A model generated the notes under the pieces. It worked only from the letters and a program-made list of their open reading frames with translations, ran no database searches and had not been told where the DNA came from. A program made the translations under genes and the position numbers. This document shows positions 9,049 through 17,951 of a stretch of DNA of 64,000 nucleotides, piece after piece; positions within the stretch are counted from its first letter, which is position 1, and each line of letters begins with the position of its first letter. Source of the stretch: Agaribacillus aureus (GTDB lineage: Bacteria; Bacteroidota; Bacteroidia; Cytophagales; Cyclobacteriaceae); assembly GCA_030442055.1 (NCBI GenBank), contig JAUJEB010000001.1, positions 744,001-808,000 on the forward strand, given 5' to 3'.

Positions 9049-9501
9049 ATGATGACTTTAGAAAAGGAAATCGTTCAATCCAAGTTTCAAAGTGAAGGTG
9101 AAAAAGCGATTATCAATATTATGTACACCAACAACTTTATCATTAGCGAAGTAAACGGCTTTTTCAAATCTCATCACATTACCCGGCAGCAATACAATAT
9201 CTTGCGTATCCTCAGGGGGCAATATCCAAACCCTTCCACCATTAATCTTTTAAAGGAAAGAATGCTTGATAAGATGTCAGATGCCTCCAGAATCGTTGAA
9301 CGGCTAAGAATCAAGCAGCTAATTGTCCGTGACACCTCTTCAAATGACCGGCGCGCTGCCGAAATTACCATTTCGGCAGCCGGATTGGACCTGCTTGAAA
9401 AAATGGACGGGATCGTGGTAAAAGTTAATGCGTTGGTCAAAAATCTCTCTCAGGATGAATTGGTTACGCTCAATAAATTGTTGGATAAATTAAGAAGCTA
9501 A
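9049..9501 (+). CDS. MarR-family transcriptional regulator
   Basis: A 150-residue winged-helix DNA-binding protein, expected to act as a dimer on a nearby palindrome. The recognition region HHITRQQYNILRILRGQ, the helix-turn-helix around MLDKMSDASRIVERL and the wing with the DRR motif (SSNDRRAAEITISAAG) follow the MarR pattern closely. The target is not obvious: the neighbours are folE upstream and the pyrophosphatase gene downstream, separated by 276 bases. Two ATG codons occur back to back (9049 and 9052). The effector ligand cannot be predicted. Confidence 0.9.
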   Translation: MMTLEKEIVQSKFQSEGEKAIINIMYTNNFIISEVNGFFKSHHITRQQYNILRILRGQYPNPSTINLLKERMLDKMSDASRIVERLRIKQLIVRDTSSNDRRAAEITISAAGLDLLEKMDGIVVKVNALVKNLSQDELVTLNKLLDKLRS

Positions 9502-9683
9502 TTGTCTGATAATTCGCTTATCCCCGGCGGCATGGCATCATATAACGCTATGGGCCATCGTCATCATGCTACATTTCCCGGAAAATCCGATGTTAAACGT
9601 ATTCATTCCTTAAATTTTTCATTTCGCCGTATCTACATGTTGGAGATTTGCCTTTTTTTATTTCATAATAAAAGTTGAAACCC

Positions 9684-9691
9684 TATCTTTG
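9684..9691 (+). promoter_or_regulatory. Candidate -7 promoter element for hppA
   Basis: TATCTTTG matches TAnnTTTG exactly. Transcription would begin near 9698, so the hairpin at 9710-9726 would be the first structure of an approximately 80-base leader ahead of the ATG at 9778. No clear -33 TTG is seen at the canonical spacing. Confidence 0.5.
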
Positions 9692-9709
9692 CGCAAGTTT
9701 TTTTATTGC

Positions 9710-9726
9710 GCCCACACTTTGTGGGC
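9710..9726 (+). promoter_or_regulatory. Leader hairpin upstream of hppA
   Basis: GCCCACA-CTT-TGTGGGC is a perfect 7-bp stem with a 3-base loop, followed by TCTTTTATATTT. It has the shape of an intrinsic terminator but sits just downstream of the candidate hppA promoter and 51 bases before the start codon. It may be an attenuator or an mRNA-stabilising 5' stem. No anti-terminator partner was found by eye. Confidence 0.5.
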
Positions 9727-9777
9727 TCTTTTATATTTGATGAGAATAAAAGAATTCTTTTACGCAAAGTGAATAAT

Positions 9778-12141
9778 ATGGAAAATTTGATTTACTTGAT
9801 TCCAGCTCTTGGTCTTATTGGATTAGCGATTATGGTGATAAAGTCGGCCTGGGTAAGCAAACAGGATGCCGGCGATGGCAACATGAAAGAATTGGCAGGT
9901 CACATTGCCAGTGGTGCCATGGCCTTCCTGAAAGCCGAATGGAAAGTCCTGACTTATTTTGTCATCATCGGCGGGATTCTGCTGGCTTACTCCGGAACCC
10001 TGGTAGACACCTCCAGCCCGGTAATTGCCATATCGTTTGTGATCGGTGCTTTTTTCTCCGCATTCGCAGGATGGGTAGGCATGAACATTGCCACAAAGGC
10101 TAACGTAAGAACCACTCAAGCAGCCAGAACAAGTTTATCAAAAGCATTAAAAGTCTCTTTTACCGGAGGAAGTGTCATGGGTCTCGGCGTTGCAGGCCTG
10201 GCGGTATTTGGGCTTGGCGTATTGTTTATCATATTTTATAATGCCTACGTTATTAATCAGGGAGGTTCTGTGAATGGCCAGGAGATGGAAAAAGCCCTGG
10301 AGGTGTTGGCAGGTTTCTCTTTAGGGGCTGAAAGTATCGCACTGTTCGCCCGTGTCGGTGGCGGCATTTATACCAAAGCAGCTGACGTTGGCGCGGATCT
10401 GGTAGGAAAAGTAGAAGCGGGTATACCGGAAGATGATGTTCGCAACCCGGCTACCATCGCCGATAACGTCGGGGATAATGTGGGTGACGTAGCAGGGATG
10501 GGCGCCGACCTGTTTGGATCTTACGTTGCAACGATCCTCGCCTCTATGGTGCTTGGAAGAGAAATTGTTTCAGATGATAACTTTGGAGGCATAGCACCGA
10601 TTTTATTGCCTATGCTTATCGCCGGTCTGGGATTGATGTTTTCCATCGTAGGAACGTGGTTTGTAAGAATTAAAAATGAGACAGATAACGTACAAAAAGC
10701 ACTGAATCTTGGCAACTGGTCTTCTATTGTATTAACCGCTATCGCCTCTTACTTTGCAGTTAAAGCCTTATTGCCGGAAAGTCTTTCCATTCGGGGATTC
10801 GAATTCTCCGGTATAGATGTTTTTTACTCCATCATCGTGGGACTAATTGTAGGGGCGTTGATGAGCATTATTACTGAGTACTATACGGCCATGGGAAAAA
10901 GACCTGTCAACTCAATTGTCAAACAATCTTCTACAGGGCACGCTACCAACATTATCTCAGGGTTATCGGTAGGTATGGAATCTACGGTACTGCCTATTTT
11001 TGTACTGGCCGCCGGTATTGTGACCTCATACGGCTTTGCCGGATTGTATGGTGTCGCCATTGCCGCCGCCGGCATGATGGCTACTACGGCAATGCAGCTG
11101 GCGATTGACGCCTTCGGACCAATTGCAGATAACGCGGGCGGTATTGCTGAAATGAGTGGTTTGCCGGAAGAAGTAAGAGGCAGAACCGACAATCTCGATG
11201 CCGTTGGCAACACTACCGCCGCCACAGGTAAAGGTTTCGCGATAGCCTCCGCGGCCTTAACCGCTTTGGCGCTATTTGCCGCCTTTGTGGGCATCGCTGG
11301 GATCGATTCCATAGATTTATATAAAGCGCCGGTATTGGGTGCGCTGTTCATCGGTGCAATGATCCCGTTTATATTTTCCTCACTTGCCATAGCGGCAGTT
11401 GGAAGGGCAGCGATGGATATGGTCAATGAGGTGAGAAGGCAGTTTAAAGAAATACCGGGGATTATGGAGTATAAAGCCAAACCCGAGTACGAAAAGTGCG
11501 TCAACATATCAACCAAGGCTTCTATCAGGGAAATGATTTTACCTGGCGCCATTGCACTGATTATTCCGGTGCTGGTTGGTTTTGGGTTTAAAGGGGTATT
11601 TGAAGGTACCTCTTCGGCTGAAATACTTGGTGGATTACTGGCAGGTGTTACGGTGTCAGGGGTATTGATGGGTATGTTTATGAATAACGCCGGTGGCGCG
11701 TGGGACAATGCCAAAAAGTCTTTTGAAAAAGGTGTAGAAATAAACGGTAAAATGGAATACAAAGGATCAGAAGCGCATAAATCGTCGGTTACAGGAGATA
11801 CAGTCGGCGATCCCTTTAAAGATACCTCAGGTCCTTCCATGAATATATTAATTAAGCTGATGTCCATTGTAGCCTTGATTATTGCCCCCCATATTTCTGT
11901 GAACTCAGGACATCACACTTCCCAGATCATCGATAAACAAACCCTTGAAATTGACGCTGGTAATGATATTCATCATGTCTTGAATAAAAAAACAGTGGCT
12001 AACGAACCCAAGCGCACAAATGCAATAAGTCAATCCGACCAGGACAATACCCAAAACAAACAGCTAACAATGCCAGGTGAGGAAGCTAGTGTTGATTACG
12101 AAGCTAGCAGCGAAATAGATCCGGAGCAGGTCCCGGAATAA
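9778..12141 (+). CDS. hppA: Membrane-bound ion-pumping pyrophosphatase, K+-dependent type
   Basis: Hydrolyses pyrophosphate to pump Na+ and/or H+ across the inner membrane; about 787 residues from ATG 9778 (MENLIYLIPALG), which starts at the first helix. A TTG-initiated extension to 9706 would run through the leader hairpin and is rejected. The PPi-binding motif DVGADLVGKVEAGIPEDD (about residue 215) and the following DNVGDNVGDVAGMGADLF are intact, as is the second acidic cluster near the C-terminal helices (DTVGDPFKDTSGPS). GNTTAATGKG has Ala where K+-independent enzymes have Lys, so K+ dependence is predicted. About 16 helices. After the last helix the protein continues for roughly 75 polar residues (HHTSQIID... 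to EIDPEQVPE), which is not usual for the family. Confidence 0.96.
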   Translation: MENLIYLIPALGLIGLAIMVIKSAWVSKQDAGDGNMKELAGHIASGAMAFLKAEWKVLTYFVIIGGILLAYSGTLVDTSSPVIAISFVIGAFFSAFAGWVGMNIATKANVRTTQAARTSLSKALKVSFTGGSVMGLGVAGLAVFGLGVLFIIFYNAYVINQGGSVNGQEMEKALEVLAGFSLGAESIALFARVGGGIYTKAADVGADLVGKVEAGIPEDDVRNPATIADNVGDNVGDVAGMGADLFGSYVATILASMVLGREIVSDDNFGGIAPILLPMLIAGLGLMFSIVGTWFVRIKNETDNVQKALNLGNWSSIVLTAIASYFAVKALLPESLSIRGFEFSGIDVFYSIIVGLIVGALMSIITEYYTAMGKRPVNSIVKQSSTGHATNIISGLSVGMESTVLPIFVLAAGIVTSYGFAGLYGVAIAAAGMMATTAMQLAIDAFGPIADNAGGIAEMSGLPEEVRGRTDNLDAVGNTTAATGKGFAIASAALTALALFAAFVGIAGIDSIDLYKAPVLGALFIGAMIPFIFSSLAIAAVGRAAMDMVNEVRRQFKEIPGIMEYKAKPEYEKCVNISTKASIREMILPGAIALIIPVLVGFGFKGVFEGTSSAEILGGLLAGVTVSGVLMGMFMNNAGGAWDNAKKSFEKGVEINGKMEYKGSEAHKSSVTGDTVGDPFKDTSGPSMNILIKLMSIVALIIAPHISVNSGHHTSQIIDKQTLEIDAGNDIHHVLNKKTVANEPKRTNAISQSDQDNTQNKQLTMPGEEASVDYEASSEIDPEQVPE

Positions 12142-12174
12142 ATATATTCATCCAAACCCAATTGAAAATATTAG

Positions 12175-12203
12175 AAAGCCTCAACAATGTTGGGGCTTTT
12201 TTG
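12175..12203 (+). terminator. Intrinsic terminator of hppA
   Basis: AGCCTCAAC-AAT-GTTGGGGCT forms a 9-bp stem (one G-T pair), extended by A-T pairs, with a 3-base loop and a run of six T. It begins about 34 bases after the hppA stop. It also shows that an ATG at 12187 lies in the hairpin and is not the start of the next gene. Confidence 0.85.
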
Positions 12204-12222
12204 TTATTTTGATACAAAATTT

Positions 12223-12663
12223 ATGACTATGAACAAATTATTCTCAATATTCATCTTCAGCCTGTTCCTTATTCCATTTAGCTATAGTCAGACATCCATT
12301 TTTGGCAAGTGGAAAACGATAGATGACGAGACCGGAGAAGCAAAATCGATAGTGGAAATCTTCCAAAAAGGTGATAAGGCCTTTGGAAAGATTATAGAAA
12401 TTCTCGACAAGGAAAAACCAACCCCGGTGTGTGACAAGTGCGATGACGACGACCCCAGAAAAGGCCAAAAAATTCTGGGTATGGAAATAATTAAAGACCT
12501 CGAAAAAGATGACGACGAATGGGATGACGGCACGATACTGGACCCTGAAAACGGCAAAGTTTATCGATGTAAAATGTGGGTTGAAGACAAAAAATTAATC
12601 GTCCGTGGCTACATTGGTATCTCATTGATAGGCCGGTCGCAAACCTGGCTTAGCGTCAACTAG
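12223..12663 (+). CDS. DUF2147 secreted protein
   Basis: About 146 residues (ATG 12223; ATG 12229 is equally possible). The N-terminus is a signal peptide (MNKLFSIFIFSLFLIPFSYSQ), so the protein is exported. The mature part matches DUF2147: GKWKTIDDETGEAKSIVEIFQ at the start, a CDKCDDDDPRKGQKI stretch, WDDGTILDPENGKVYRC, and the C-terminal LIVRGYIGISLIGRSQTWL. Family members form a small beta-barrel and have no proven activity. The CxxC followed by a run of Asp could bind metal, which is speculation. It is a single gene, separated from hppA by a terminator. Confidence 0.85.
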   Translation: MTMNKLFSIFIFSLFLIPFSYSQTSIFGKWKTIDDETGEAKSIVEIFQKGDKAFGKIIEILDKEKPTPVCDKCDDDDPRKGQKILGMEIIKDLEKDDDEWDDGTILDPENGKVYRCKMWVEDKKLIVRGYIGISLIGRSQTWLSVN

Positions 12664-12828
12664 TCAGCATTTGTTTCCATAGTGGCGCCAGCCGTCCGGT
12701 TTGGCGGGAAACTTATTGAATGCAACCAGGAGATATCCGCTTTAAATAAAAAGCATAGATCATTTCAGCCTTGATTTTTTAAAATATTCCCAGTGGCGTA
12801 GAAGGGAAATTTGTGATCATTTTTTTGC

Positions 12829-12836
12829 TATATTTG
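12829..12836 (+). promoter_or_regulatory. Candidate -7 promoter element for the metalloprotease gene
   Basis: TATATTTG matches TAnnTTTG exactly and lies 44 bases before the ATG at 12880. A TTTG is present at 12810-12813, but the spacing of 15 bases is shorter than the usual 19-21. Confidence 0.45.
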
Positions 12837-12879
12837 ATCGTACACAAATCATCTGTTAACAGCCGTTATCTTTATTTAT

Positions 12880-15357
12880 ATGAAAAAGTCATTGCTCATC
12901 TTTTTACTTCTGTTGTCATTGCCGGTTCTACTTACAGCACAAAGGAAAAAAAGCATAGCTCCGGGTCCTATTGCAGAAAAGGTTGAGGGTATGACAAAAT
13001 ATGAAGGTTATTTCAACTTTTATTGGGATGAAAAAAATGGGAAAATCTGGTTGGAGGTTGACAAGCTGGATTACGAATTTCTATACGTCAATGCGCTTTC
13101 GGCCGGTGTGGGTTCAAATGATATTGGGCTTGACCGTGGCCAGCTGGGAAATACACGCATTGTAAAGTTCTTCAAAAGCGGCTCGAAACTATTGTTGATC
13201 CAACCCAATTATGACTACCGGGCAATTAGTGATAATCCCGATGAAATAACATCCGTACAGGAAGCATTCGCCCAATCCGTATTATGGGGTTTTAAAATAG
13301 AAGTTATTGAAGAAGACAAATTTCTGGTAGACGCGACAGCATTTTTGATGAGAGATGCCCATGATGTGGTCGGCACTTTAAAAGCTACCAATCAGGGTAA
13401 CTACAAGACAGATGATTCCAAAAGTGCAATTTATATACCCCGAACCAAGAATTTTCCAAAAAATTCAGAATTTGAGGCCTTGTTAACATTTTCGGGCAGC
13501 GCTGACGGCACCTACGTAAATCAGGTGGTACCGACACCAAACAACATCACTGTACGACAGCATCACAGCTTTATCGAACTCCCGGATAACGGTTATCAGC
13601 CCAGAGAATTTTTGCCTGGCGCCGGGTATTTGGGCATTTCCTATATGGACTACGCCACACCAATTAACGAAAATATCGTTAAAAGATTTATCAGCAGGCA
13701 TCGCCTAAAGAAGAAAGATCCCGAGGCAAAAGTAAGCGAGGCGATCGAACCCATTGTCTACTACCTGGACAGAGGTGCGCCTGAGCCCGTCAAATCTGCC
13801 TTGATAGAAGGTGCCAGCTGGTGGAACCAGGCCTTTGAAGCCATCGGCTATAAAAATGCTTTTCAGGTAAAAGTACTCCCCGCAGGTGTTGACCCGCTCG
13901 ATGTGCGATACAATGTCATTCAGTGGGTACACCGGTCTACCCGGGGCTGGTCATACGGCAGCTCGGTGCGGGACCCAAGAACGGGAGAAATCATCAAGGG
14001 GCATGTCTCGTTGGGCTCCCTTCGGGTAAGGCAGGACTTTTTAATTGCCCAGGGTTTGCTAACCCCGTATGAGACCGGAAAACCGGTATCAAAGGCCATG
14101 GAAGAGCTGGCATTGGCCAGGTTAAGGCAATTATCAGCACACGAGGTTGGTCACACACTTGGCCTGGCTCACAACTTTGCGGCCAGTGCAAATGAAAGAA
14201 GCTCAGTCATGGATTATCCCCATCCCTACATTACGCTTGACGATGAGGGGAATGTAGATCTAAGCAATGCCTATGACGACAAAATCGGAGCCTGGGACAA
14301 GGTGGTCATTGCCTACGGATACCAGGATTTTTCCAAAAAAAGTGACGAAAAATCATTGCTGGCTGACATACTCAACAAGGCTCATAGCGATGGTATTATG
14401 TTTATTTCCGACCAGGACGCCAGACCACAGGGAGGCGCACACCCCTATGCCCACCTTTGGGACAATGGCAAAAGCGCCGCCGATGAGTTAAACAGAATCA
14501 TGAACATTCGAAAGATGGTGCTAGAAAAATTTTCCGCCAGTAATATCAAGCCACAGGAGCCGATGGCAACCCTTGAAGAGGTACTGGTACCGGTCTATTT
14601 GCTGCACCGCTACCAGATCGAGGCAACAGTAAAATTAATCGGAGGACTAAACTACACCTATGCCCTTCGAAACGATGGTCAGAAAACCACAGAAATGATA
14701 CCGGCCATTGAGCAAAGAAAGGCCATCTATGCCATTTTGAATACCTTAAGACCCGAGGCATTGGCTATCTCCGAGAACATCATCAGTCAAATACCACCGA
14801 GACCCCTGGGTTACCGGCGCACCCGGGAAACGTTTAGCGCCAATACCGGCCCGACCTTCGATCCCTTGTCAGCAGCTGAGAGTGTGGCAGACCTGGTGCT
14901 GAAATTATTGTTGCACCCACAGCGCGCCGCCAGAATGATCGAATTTAACAACCGGAACAGCAACTTGCCAGGTTTCTCAGAGCTCCTGGACGACATTATC
15001 GGTAGAACTTTGGAATCGACCACCGTCGACGGCATGCATGGTGAAATACAGAGAATGGTAAACAAATTAATGATCAGACGTCTAATACGCCTGGCGACCA
15101 ATCGAGGCGCCACTGCTCAAACCAGGGCCCTTTGCTATTTAAAATTAGATGAATTGAACGACTGGCTGGGGCAGGAAATCCGGAAAAAATCTACTACAAA
15201 TCACCTTGCTTTTTTGAAACATTCGAAAGCGATAATCGACGAATACATGCGCCATTTCGATCACCTAAAACCGGTTAAGGCCGCAGACATTCCCGCCGGA
15301 TCTCCAATTGGCGCGAGCGGTATGCCCGGTTCAGCTGAAATATTATGTGATTTTTAG
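12880..15357 (+). CDS. Secreted zinc-dependent metalloprotease (DUF5117/DUF5118/DUF4953 type)
   Basis: An 825-residue exported protein with a signal peptide (MKKSLLIFLLLLSLPVLLTAQ). The order of regions is a short DUF5118-like segment, a DUF5117-like beta-rich domain (about residues 75-270), and a metzincin-like catalytic domain with the extended zinc motif SAHEVGHTLGLAHN at about residue 424 (three His ligands and the catalytic Glu) followed by a Met-containing VMDYPHP turn. The C-terminal third is mostly helical. Such proteins are common and often multi-copy in Bacteroidota; substrates are unknown, and general periplasmic or outer-surface protein turnover is the usual guess. It has its own promoter candidate. 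No adjacent gene suggests a specific target. Confidence 0.9.
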   Translation: MKKSLLIFLLLLSLPVLLTAQRKKSIAPGPIAEKVEGMTKYEGYFNFYWDEKNGKIWLEVDKLDYEFLYVNALSAGVGSNDIGLDRGQLGNTRIVKFFKSGSKLLLIQPNYDYRAISDNPDEITSVQEAFAQSVLWGFKIEVIEEDKFLVDATAFLMRDAHDVVGTLKATNQGNYKTDDSKSAIYIPRTKNFPKNSEFEALLTFSGSADGTYVNQVVPTPNNITVRQHHSFIELPDNGYQPREFLPGAGYLGISYMDYATPINENIVKRFISRHRLKKKDPEAKVSEAIEPIVYYLDRGAPEPVKSALIEGASWWNQAFEAIGYKNAFQVKVLPAGVDPLDVRYNVIQWVHRSTRGWSYGSSVRDPRTGEIIKGHVSLGSLRVRQDFLIAQGLLTPYETGKPVSKAMEELALARLRQLSAHEVGHTLGLAHNFAASANERSSVMDYPHPYITLDDEGNVDLSNAYDDKIGAWDKVVIAYGYQDFSKKSDEKSLLADILNKAHSDGIMFISDQDARPQGGAHPYAHLWDNGKSAADELNRIMNIRKMVLEKFSASNIKPQEPMATLEEVLVPVYLLHRYQIEATVKLIGGLNYTYALRNDGQKTTEMIPAIEQRKAIYAILNTLRPEALAISENIISQIPPRPLGYRRTRETFSANTGPTFDPLSAAESVADLVLKLLLHPQRAARMIEFNNRNSNLPGFSELLDDIIGRTLESTTVDGMHGEIQRMVNKLMIRRLIRLATNRGATAQTRALCYLKLDELNDWLGQEIRKKSTTNHLAFLKHSKAIIDEYMRHFDHLKPVKAADIPAGSPIGASGMPGSAEILCDF

Positions 15358-15740
15358 GTGAAATATTTCCCATTTATAATTAAATTATACGAAGATTAAA
15401 TTTTATTGCCAGCAAATTGGATAGGATTAAAAATTTAGAAAATATAAAATTTACCGTATAAAAAGTTTTTTTCGTTCTTTTTGGTGAAATTATTGGGATT
15501 AAATTTCTATATTTTCGATCCGTAAATTCAGTCTAAAGCTTTTGTCAATCAAGAAATTAGTTAGCATTGCCGGTAGTAATCATTGAAGTTACGTATGGGA
15601 AACCCTTGGATTAATTAGGTTAAAAATGAATTAATTACCTTTTGATGTAATATTTCCAAGCTTCATTAAGATTGTATTGTTACGAATATTTTTAATTTTC
15701 GGGCAAAGTAGACCAATTATTACTAAATAAATTCACAAAC
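15358..15740 (+). other. 383-base AT-rich intergenic stretch
   Basis: No coding sequence or RNA gene was recognised. A near-match to the -7 element (TATATTTT, 15508-15515) lies about 225 bases before the OmpA-family gene, which would give that gene a long leader. Several AT-rich partial inverted repeats are present but none is convincing. Confidence 0.5.
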
Positions 15741-17768
15741 ATGTTGAAAGGAAGATTTACATTTCTTGCTATTTGCTTTTTTATCATTCATGTTGCCAAG
15801 GGACAGGAAGAAATACCCGTTGTACACTGGGCTTCAAAGGTAATAGAATTCAGCTCGCAATTATCACCAGTGGAATACTCCGCCGCACAAGTACTTCACA
15901 GACCTAATGTTTATCCGGAAGGCGGCGATAATCCCAATGCATGGCTTCCCAAAAAACCGGATAAGGTTGATTTCATCAAAGTAGGATTTGATACACCTGT
16001 CAGGGTTCAGCAAATAGCCATAGCAGAATCTTTAAATCCCAGCGCGGTTAGCGAAGTTTTGGTTTACGACAAAGACAATAAAGAGTACTCCGTATTTTCT
16101 TTGGAACCTACCCCGATAAACCTTTCCAGGAGGTTATTAAATATCTTTATTGACCGGACACCCTACGAGGTGCACGCCGTAAAAATAATCCTGGACGGAA
16201 CAAAAATTGAAGGGTATAACAGTATAGATGCTATCGGAATAAGTGACTCAAAGGAACCGATCAAAATAGAGCTGAATTTACCTGAAGGTCTGAATATGGA
16301 CTTAAGATCGGAAAGACTCAGCGAAAATGTGAACAGTCCTTACAAAGAAATCAAGCCACTAATTTCTCCTGACGGTAATCTTCTTTATTTCAGTCGCCAG
16401 AATCATCCAGATAACGTAGGTGGTGTGGATGACATAGAAGACATTTGGTATTCCGAGAGAAATGCGACAACGGGAGAATGGGAGGTGGCGAAAAATATCG
16501 GAGCCCCGCTTAATAATGCCGGGCCAAATTTTATTTCATCCATCACTCCTGACGGCAATACGGCCATTCTGTTGCTGGGTAACAAGTATGGCAAAAATGG
16601 TAAAATGACGGCTGGTGTATCACTAAGTACCAAGACCAGCGAAGGGTGGGAAGAACCATCGTCGCTGGAAATAAAAAATGATTATAACCTTTCGCCAAAG
16701 GTCGGGTATTATCTGGCCAATAACAGAAAAGTGCTGATGATGTCGGTGCAGCGGCGTGACACTAAAGGTGACAGAGACATTTATGTCAGCTTTTTGAAAA
16801 ATGATGGTACCTGGTCAGAACCCAAAAACCTGGGAGACAATGTAAACAGCGCCAGTGAGGAATCTTCTCCGTTTTTGGCACCGGATGACAAGACACTCTA
16901 TTTTTCTTCAAAAGGTTACAGCGGGTACGGAGGTACTGATATTTATGTCACCAGAAGGCTTGATGATACCTGGGAAAACTGGTCAGAGCCGGAAAATCTG
17001 GGCCCTGGTATAAACTCTTCCTCAGATGACGTATTTTTCAATATCGATCCAAAGGGAGAAAATGCATACTTCTCAAGAAGTGTCTCCGATGATGATGCCG
17101 ATATCTTTTCCATTAATATGCCTGACCTGTTCAGACCGACGGCTGTCATCCTGGTTAAAGGAAAGGTTTTTGATCGCAAAACGCAAAAACCCGTTGGTGC
17201 CAGAATATTCTATGAAAAACTCCCCGAAGGTGAAGAAATCGGTACGGTCAACGCTGATCCGGTTACCGGAGAGTACCAGATATTATTACCTTCCGGAGAA
17301 AAATACGGTTACCTGGCCGAAGCGGCTGGCTATGTGGCTATCAATGAAAATATAGATCTGGAAAACACCACAGAATATAGCGAAATGACCCAAAACCTGA
17401 TATTGGTTCCTATTGAAACAGAGGTAACTATCAGGCTGAACAACATATTCTTCGATTTTGACAGGGCGTCGCTCAAGGCAGAATCAACGCCTGAGCTAAA
17501 TAGGTTGGCAAGTTTGCTTCAGGAAAATGGCGCTATGAAGATAGAGATATCAGGACATACCGATAATATTGGAACCCGAAAGTATAACCAGGCATTGTCG
17601 GAAAGAAGGGCCAGGGCGGTTTATGATTTTTTGGTTAAAACCGGAATAGACGGTAGCCGACTGACGACTGTTGGATACGGAAAAGATCGCCCCATGGTTA
17701 GCAATGATGACGAAAAGGACGGCAGAGAGTTAAACAGAAGGGTAGAATTCAAGATACTTGAAAAGTAA
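15741..17768 (+). CDS. OmpA-family protein with PD40 (WD40-like) beta-propeller repeats
   Basis: A 675-residue exported protein with a signal peptide ending near residue 22. A beta-sandwich-like N-terminal region (about 25-185) is followed by PD40/TolB-like propeller blades (about 190-465), with repeats such as ISPDGNLLYFSRQ, ITPDGNTAILL, LAPDDKTLYFSSKG and IDPKGENAYFSR, then a carboxypeptidase-regulatory-like sandwich (about 470-560) and a C-terminal OmpA domain (about 565-675) with the peptidoglycan-binding NNIFFDFDRASL and SGHTDNIGTRKYNQALSERRA. It should tether an outer-membrane or periplasmic complex to peptidoglycan. In Bacteroidota such proteins occur with gliding or type IX secretion parts (PorE-like), but no such neighbours are here, so this role is open. 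Confidence 0.9.
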   Translation: MLKGRFTFLAICFFIIHVAKGQEEIPVVHWASKVIEFSSQLSPVEYSAAQVLHRPNVYPEGGDNPNAWLPKKPDKVDFIKVGFDTPVRVQQIAIAESLNPSAVSEVLVYDKDNKEYSVFSLEPTPINLSRRLLNIFIDRTPYEVHAVKIILDGTKIEGYNSIDAIGISDSKEPIKIELNLPEGLNMDLRSERLSENVNSPYKEIKPLISPDGNLLYFSRQNHPDNVGGVDDIEDIWYSERNATTGEWEVAKNIGAPLNNAGPNFISSITPDGNTAILLLGNKYGKNGKMTAGVSLSTKTSEGWEEPSSLEIKNDYNLSPKVGYYLANNRKVLMMSVQRRDTKGDRDIYVSFLKNDGTWSEPKNLGDNVNSASEESSPFLAPDDKTLYFSSKGYSGYGGTDIYVTRRLDDTWENWSEPENLGPGINSSSDDVFFNIDPKGENAYFSRSVSDDDADIFSINMPDLFRPTAVILVKGKVFDRKTQKPVGARIFYEKLPEGEEIGTVNADPVTGEYQILLPSGEKYGYLAEAAGYVAINENIDLENTTEYSEMTQNLILVPIETEVTIRLNNIFFDFDRASLKAESTPELNRLASLLQENGAMKIEISGHTDNIGTRKYNQALSERRARAVYDFLVKTGIDGSRLTTVGYGKDRPMVSNDDEKDGRELNRRVEFKILEK

Positions 17769-17831
17769 ACAGCCCGTTATCCCGATAAGGCTTTTGAAAC
17801 ATTGAAAAGCGGCTGACTAACAAAATATGAG

Positions 17832-17862
17832 ACCCCTGCTGATCGGCAGGGGTTTTCTTTTT
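17832..17862 (+). terminator. Intrinsic terminator after the OmpA-family gene
   Basis: ACCCCTGC-TGATCG-GCAGGGGT is a perfect 8-bp GC-rich stem with a 6-base loop, followed by TTTCTTTTT. It lies about 65 bases after the stop codon at 17768 and ends the upstream transcript. Confidence 0.93.
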
Positions 17863-17951
17863 ATCAAGATATTGATAACCACTGATATCCGGACTTTTAA
17901 TTTACCGGTTTTTAATTTAAATTGAATAAGAACAATACTGTCTTTATACGG

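Noticed and set aside
9706-9777. TTG-initiated N-terminal extension of HppA.
   Set aside because: It would read through the leader hairpin and add residues not seen in the family, while ATG 9778 begins exactly at the first helix.
10881-11867. Open frame of 328 codons on the strand opposite hppA.
   Set aside because: It lies wholly inside the conserved hppA coding sequence and its translation is low-complexity and unlike any family; it reflects codon bias of hppA.
12187-12222. Upstream ATG for the DUF2147 gene.
   Set aside because: The ATG is in the loop and stem of the hppA terminator; the signal peptide begins at 12223/12229.
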